This document shows positions 13,963 to 17,997 of a stretch of 17,997 nucleotides of DNA, in pieces. Below the pieces are notes generated by a model. That model did not search any database, was not told the origin of the DNA, and was given only the letters and a program-made list of their open reading frames with translations. How positions within the stretch are numbered: position 1 is the first letter of the stretch; each line of letters opens with the position of its first letter. Origin of the DNA: Rhodocyclaceae bacterium (GTDB lineage: Bacteria > Pseudomonadota > Gammaproteobacteria > Burkholderiales > Rhodocyclaceae). The position numbers and the translations under genes were made by a program. The stretch covers positions 1 through 17,997 of the forward strand of contig JAEUNN010000751.1 of the NCBI GenBank assembly GCA_016791085.1. Reading direction: 5' to 3'.

Positions 13963-16900
13963 TCAGCCCACCCACTTGCGCGCGTTGCGGAACAGCCGCA
14001 TCCACGGCGTATGTTCGCCCCAGCCCGACGGATGCCAGCTCATCTGCACGCTGCGGAACACCCGTTCCGGGTGCGGCATCATGATCGTGACGCGCCCGTC
14101 CGGTGTGGTGAGCCCGGTCATGCCGCCGGGCGAGCCATTCGGGTTTTGCGGATAGGTTTGCGCCGGCTGCCCCATGCCGTCTATGAAGCGCAAGGCCGCG
14201 ATGGCGGCGGCGCCGGCACGGTCGAATTCCGCCCGGCCCTCGCCGTGCGACACGACGATCGGCACCTGGCTGCCGGCCATGCCGGCCAGCAGGATGGACG
14301 GGCTGTCGAGTATTTCGACTTGCACCAGGCGCGCCTCGTACTGTTCGCAGCGGTTGCGTACGAAGCGCGGCCAGTGCTGCGCACCGGGAATGATGTCGCG
14401 CAACTGGCTCATCATCTGGCAGCCGTTGCACACACCCAGCGCAAAACTGTCGGTGCGCTCGAAAAACGCCGCGAACTGGTCGCGCAGGCGCGCATTGAAC
14501 AGGATGGAACGCGCCCAGCCGGTGCCGGCCCCCAGCACATCGCCATAGGAAAATCCGCCGCAGGCGGCAAGGCCCTTGAAATCGGCGAGCTGGATGCGGC
14601 CGGCCTGCAGGTCGGACATATGCACGTCATAGGGCGCAAAGCCGGCACGCTCGAATGCGGCGGCCATTTCGACCTGGCCATTGACGCCCTGTTCGCGCAG
14701 TATGGCCACGCGCGGGCGCCGGCCCGATGCGATGTAGGGCGCCGCCACGTCAAGTTCGGCATCAAACCCGACTTTTGCGAACAGGCCGGGCCGCGCCGGA
14801 TCGCACAAGGCCTGAAATTCTTCCGCCACCGCGGCGGCGTCGTCGCGCAGCGCGGCGATGCGATGGCCGGTTTCCGACCAGGCTGCCAGCAGCGTGGCGC
14901 GCGGCGCGCCGAACAATAGTTTGGCGTGCTGCCAGACGCGAATTTCGTCGCGGTCGTTCAGGATGCCGATGGCGTGGGTGACGCCCGACAGGCCGGCTGC
15001 GCGCAGCATTTCCATGACGCGCGCGCGATCGGCCACGCGAATCTGTATGACCGCGCCCAATTCTTCGGCGAACAGCGCGCCGCAGGCGGCATCCGTCATG
15101 CGGCCGCGCACGCTGTCCGGGCGCTTGTTGAGCGAATCGACGTCGGCCAGCAGCGGGTCCCAGGCTATCGTGTCCAGATTCACGGACAGGCCGCAACGGC
15201 TTGCGAAAGCCATTTCGCACAGGGTTGTGAACAGGCCACCGTCGGAACGGTCGTGATAGGCCAAAATCAGCCCTGCCTGTGCGAGGCTGCGCAGCGCCGG
15301 CAGAAAGCGCGCCAGTAATTCCGCGTCGGCATCCGGCGCGTGTTCGCCGATCACGCCATACACCTGTGCCAGCGCCGAGCCGCCCAGGCGGTTTTTGAGG
15401 CGGCCCAGATCGATCAGCAGCAGTTCGGTATCGACTTCGGCATCCACCAGTAGCTGCGGCGTGAGCGTGGCGCGCACGTCGCCCACCGGCGCGAAGGCGC
15501 TCACGATGAGCGAGGGCGGCGCCACCACTTCGCGCGGGCTGCCGCCTTCTTCCCAGCGCGTTTTCATCGACAGTGAATCCTTGCCGACCGGCACCGCGAT
15601 GCCCAGCGCCGGACAAAATTCCATGCCCACCGCGCGCACCGCGTCGTACAGCGCCGCGTCCTCGCCCCTGTGGCCGGCCGCAGCCATCCAGTTGCAGGAC
15701 AGTTTGATGTCGGTGAGCGCCGCCACGTCGGCCGCCGCCAGATTGGTGATGGCTTCGCCCACGGCCATGCGCGCGGCCGCGGCGCTATCGATCAGTGCGA
15801 GCGGCGTGCGCTCGCCGAGCGCGAACGCTTCGCCGCGATAGCCGCGGAAATCCGCGCAGGTGACCGCACAATCCGCCACCGGCATTTGCCAGGGCCCGAC
15901 CATCTGGTCGCGCGCCGTGAGGCCGCCCACGCTGCGGTCGCCGATGGTGATCAGAAAGCTTTTCGAGGCCACCGCGGGCAGCCGCAGCACGCGCAGCGCG
16001 ATCTCCAGCAGGTCGTCGCCGGGCACCGCATAGGGCGCCAGATACACCGGCCGGCGCGACACGTTGCGCAGCATTTTGGGCGGCTTGCCGAGCAGCACGG
16101 ACAGCGGCATGGCGACCGGCGTGTTGCCGAACTGGCGGTCCGACACGACCAGTTCGTCCTCGCCGCTGGCCACGCCGACCAGCGCATAAGGGCAGCGCTC
16201 GCGCGCGCAGAGGGCGGCGAACTCGGCCAGGCGCTGCGGCGCCACCGCCAGCACGTAGCGCTCCTGCGCTTCGTTGCACCACAGTTCCGCCGGGCTCATG
16301 CCGCTATCTTCGCTATGCACGTCGCGCAATTCGAAGCGCGCCCCAACCGCGGCCGAGTGCGCCAGTTCCGGCAGCGCGTTCGACAGGCCGCCCGCGCCCA
16401 CGTCGTGCACCGACAGGATGGGAGAATCGGCCCCCATTTCCCAGCAACGGTCCAGCACTTCCTGCGCGCGCCGCTGCAGTTCCGGATTGCCGCGCTGCAC
16501 GGAAGCGAAATCCAGGTCGGCGGTATTGGTGCCGGTGCTCACGCTGGAGGCGGCGCCGCCGCCCAGGCCGATCAGCAGCGCCGGCCCGCCCAGTACGATG
16601 AAATGCGTGCCGGGACCGAAATTTTCCTTGTGCGCAAGTTCCGCGCCGACATTGCCTATGCCGCCGGCGATCATGATGGGCTTGTGATAGCCGCGCAGTT
16701 CGCCCATGAATTCCTGTTCGAAACTGCGGAAATAGCCGGCCAGGTTGGGCCGCCCGAATTCGTTGTTGAACGCGGCGGCACCCAGCGGCCCGTCTATCAT
16801 GATGTCCAGCGCCGAAGCGATGCGCTCGGGCTTGCCGTAGTCCTTTTCCCAGGGCTGGACATAGCCGGGAATTTTCAGATTGGATACCGAAAAGCCGCAC

Positions 16901-17925
16901 AGCCCGGCTTTGGGTTTGGCGCCGCGCCCGGTTGCGCCTTCGTCGCGGATTTCGCCGCCGGCGCCGGTCGCCGCGCCGGCAAACGGCGATATGGCGGTCG
17001 GATGGTTGTGGGTTTCGACCTTGGCCAGATAGTGGGTGGGGCGCGCCTCGTAGCGCCATTCGCCATCCGCGCCGCGCACCAGACGCTGGTAAGGCAGTTC
17101 GGGCTGCGCGCATGCCAGTATGGCGGCATTGTCCGAATAGGCCACCACCGTGCCCTGCGGATGCTGCGCGTGGGTGTTGCGTATCATGGCGAACAGCGAG
17201 TGCGGCTGCGGCACCGCGTCGATCACGAAATCCGCGTTGAAAATCTTGTGCCGGCAATGTTCCGAATTGGCCTGCGCGAACATCATGAGTTCGACGTCGC
17301 TGGGATTGCGTTCGAGCTTGCGGAAAGCCTCCACGAGGTAGTCGATTTCGTCTCCCGACAGCGCCAGCCCCCAATCCGCGTTGGCCGCCTCCAGCGCCGC
17401 GCGGCCGCCCGCCAGCACATCCACCACGCGCAACGGCCGCGGCGCCACATGGCGGAACAGGCCGGCCGCCTGGTCCAGACCGTCCAGCACGGATTCGGTC
17501 ATGCGATCATGCAGCAAGGGCAGCGCCGCCGCGCGCTGGTCCGCATCCCAGGCCGGCGCACCGAGCAGGCCACGCGCCAGTTCCACGCGATAGGCAATGC
17601 CGCGCTCTATGCGCAGCACCCAGTCGAAGCCGCAATTTTTCGCAATGTCGGTGGCTTTCGAGGACCAGGGTGAAATGGTGCCCAGACGCGGCACGACCAG
17701 CAGCAAATGGCCGGCTGCGGGTTCGGTTTCGTCATCGACCTGCAACAGCAGCTTGAGGCGGTCCAGTTCCTCGGCGCCGGGCGCACGCGTGCATTCCACG
17801 AAAAACCACTGCCGGGCGGATACCGCCTTGAACTTCACTATCGCCGCCGCGAGCCGCGCGGAAATGCGCGCCAGGCGCGGCGCGGAAAAAGCCGCGGCGC
17901 CGCGCAATTTGAGTATTTCGGGCAT
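13963..17925 (-). CDS. purL: Phosphoribosylformylglycinamidine synthase, single-chain PurL
   Basis: Catalyses the fourth step of purine synthesis: FGAR, glutamine and ATP give FGAM. It has 1,320 residues, matching the long gamma/betaproteobacterial form (E. coli 1,295) rather than the split PurS/PurL/PurQ set. Order: N-terminal PurS-like domain (1 to about 150), linker, two synthetase halves with VETHNHPTAISPFAG (about 302), FGRPNLAGYF and GLGGGAASSVS, then a glutaminase domain from about 1070. The glutaminase has REQGVNGQVEMA, the nucleophile C1166 in GVCNGCQMM, and H1285 and E1287 in PHPERV. All are intact. The start MPEILKL fits the family. Odd: the bases before the ATG are pyrimidine-rich (TTTTCTCCCC), with no Shine-Dalgarno sequence. 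It is convergent with the small membrane protein gene (64-bp gap) and no purine operon partner is visible. Confidence 0.97.
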   Translation of the reverse strand: MPEILKLRGAAAFSAPRLARISARLAAAIVKFKAVSARQWFFVECTRAPGAEELDRLKLLLQVDDETEPAAGHLLLVVPRLGTISPWSSKATDIAKNCGFDWVLRIERGIAYRVELARGLLGAPAWDADQRAAALPLLHDRMTESVLDGLDQAAGLFRHVAPRPLRVVDVLAGGRAALEAANADWGLALSGDEIDYLVEAFRKLERNPSDVELMMFAQANSEHCRHKIFNADFVIDAVPQPHSLFAMIRNTHAQHPQGTVVAYSDNAAILACAQPELPYQRLVRGADGEWRYEARPTHYLAKVETHNHPTAISPFAGAATGAGGEIRDEGATGRGAKPKAGLCGFSVSNLKIPGYVQPWEKDYGKPERIASALDIMIDGPLGAAAFNNEFGRPNLAGYFRSFEQEFMGELRGYHKPIMIAGGIGNVGAELAHKENFGPGTHFIVLGGPALLIGLGGGAASSVSTGTNTADLDFASVQRGNPELQRRAQEVLDRCWEMGADSPILSVHDVGAGGLSNALPELAHSAAVGARFELRDVHSEDSGMSPAELWCNEAQERYVLAVAPQRLAEFAALCARERCPYALVGVASGEDELVVSDRQFGNTPVAMPLSVLLGKPPKMLRNVSRRPVYLAPYAVPGDDLLEIALRVLRLPAVASKSFLITIGDRSVGGLTARDQMVGPWQMPVADCAVTCADFRGYRGEAFALGERTPLALIDSAAAARMAVGEAITNLAAADVAALTDIKLSCNWMAAAGHRGEDAALYDAVRAVGMEFCPALGIAVPVGKDSLSMKTRWEEGGSPREVVAPPSLIVSAFAPVGDVRATLTPQLLVDAEVDTELLLIDLGRLKNRLGGSALAQVYGVIGEHAPDADAELLARFLPALRSLAQAGLILAYHDRSDGGLFTTLCEMAFASRCGLSVNLDTIAWDPLLADVDSLNKRPDSVRGRMTDAACGALFAEELGAVIQIRVADRARVMEMLRAAGLSGVTHAIGILNDRDEIRVWQHAKLLFGAPRATLLAAWSETGHRIAALRDDAAAVAEEFQALCDPARPGLFAKVGFDAELDVAAPYIASGRRPRVAILREQGVNGQVEMAAAFERAGFAPYDVHMSDLQAGRIQLADFKGLAACGGFSYGDVLGAGTGWARSILFNARLRDQFAAFFERTDSFALGVCNGCQMMSQLRDIIPGAQHWPRFVRNRCEQYEARLVQVEILDSPSILLAGMAGSQVPIVVSHGEGRAEFDRAGAAAIAALRFIDGMGQPAQTYPQNPNGSPGGMTGLTTPDGRVTIMMPHPERVFRSVQMSWHPSGWGEHTPWMRLFRNARKWVG

Positions 17926-17961
17926 GGGGAGAAAATTGAGCGCGTTGGATGGGCGGGCCGA

Positions 17962-17967
17962 ATTATA
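17962..17967 (-). promoter_or_regulatory. -10 box of purL
   Basis: The minus strand reads TATAAT 36 bases before the purL ATG, predicting a leader of about 28 nt. The -35 region sits at the very edge of the window and is GC-rich without a good hexamer. No PurR-like palindrome is visible in the 72 bases available. Confidence 0.45.
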
Positions 17968-17997
17968 ACGGACCAGGGCGCACGGCCCGCCGCCCGG

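Noticed and set aside
15670..17673. 667-codon open frame on the plus strand opposite purL
   Set aside because: purL on the minus strand is complete with all catalytic motifs. The antisense peptide has no recognisable domain or ribosome-binding site.
1..17997. CRISPR arrays, tRNA or rRNA genes, insertion sequences, prophage or integron elements
   Set aside because: No regularly spaced direct repeats, cloverleaf-like sequence, transposase or integrase motif, or terminal inverted repeats were seen on reading both strands.

Overview
The window looks like ordinary chromosome from a high-GC betaproteobacterium. The evidence is the single-chain PurL of about 1,320 residues, the bacterial-type ferredoxin-NADP reductase, the glcDEF glycolate oxidase cluster and the GC-rich codon use. 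Isoleucine codons are unusual: ATA is used often, for example 6 of 21 Ile codons in glcF and 5 of 8 in the GntR regulator. I saw no tRNA, rRNA, CRISPR array, insertion sequence, prophage or attachment site. Taxonomy below class level cannot be settled by eye.

Left part (1-5431). The window opens inside a spermidine synthase-fold gene whose 5' end lies outside. Next comes a large, divergent class A penicillin-binding protein with a GT51-like domain followed by a transpeptidase. It has a long Ala/Pro tail, a long insertion in the transpeptidase and a Gln where the second GT51 catalytic Glu is expected. Convergent to it is an M20 family amidohydrolase on the minus strand.

Middle (5432-11382). 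A divergent intergenic region carries a TATAAT box for an exported FecR-domain protein, which ends at a strong rho-independent terminator. After the terminator, a short region with two palindromes leads into an operon: a GntR/FCD repressor, glcD, an unlisted 43-codon membrane microprotein, glcE and glcF. Spacing is 1-3 bp at three of the junctions. The operon should oxidise glycolate (or a related 2-hydroxy acid) to the 2-oxo acid and pass electrons through FAD and Fe-S centres toward quinone. A 13-bp inverted repeat 13 bp before the regulator start is the likely operator, so the regulator probably controls itself and the operon.

Right part (11383-17997). On the minus strand are a ferredoxin/flavodoxin-NADP reductase and a pirin, the former with its own TATAAT box. 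A small membrane protein of unknown function lies on the plus strand behind a recognisable promoter. The last gene is a complete purL on the minus strand, with a TATAAT box near the window edge and no clear Shine-Dalgarno sequence.

Most of the window is housekeeping or common metabolism. The items most worth following up are the divergent PBP, the microprotein between glcD and glcE, the palindromic control region of the glc operon, and the exported FecR-domain protein with a His/Thr-rich end.
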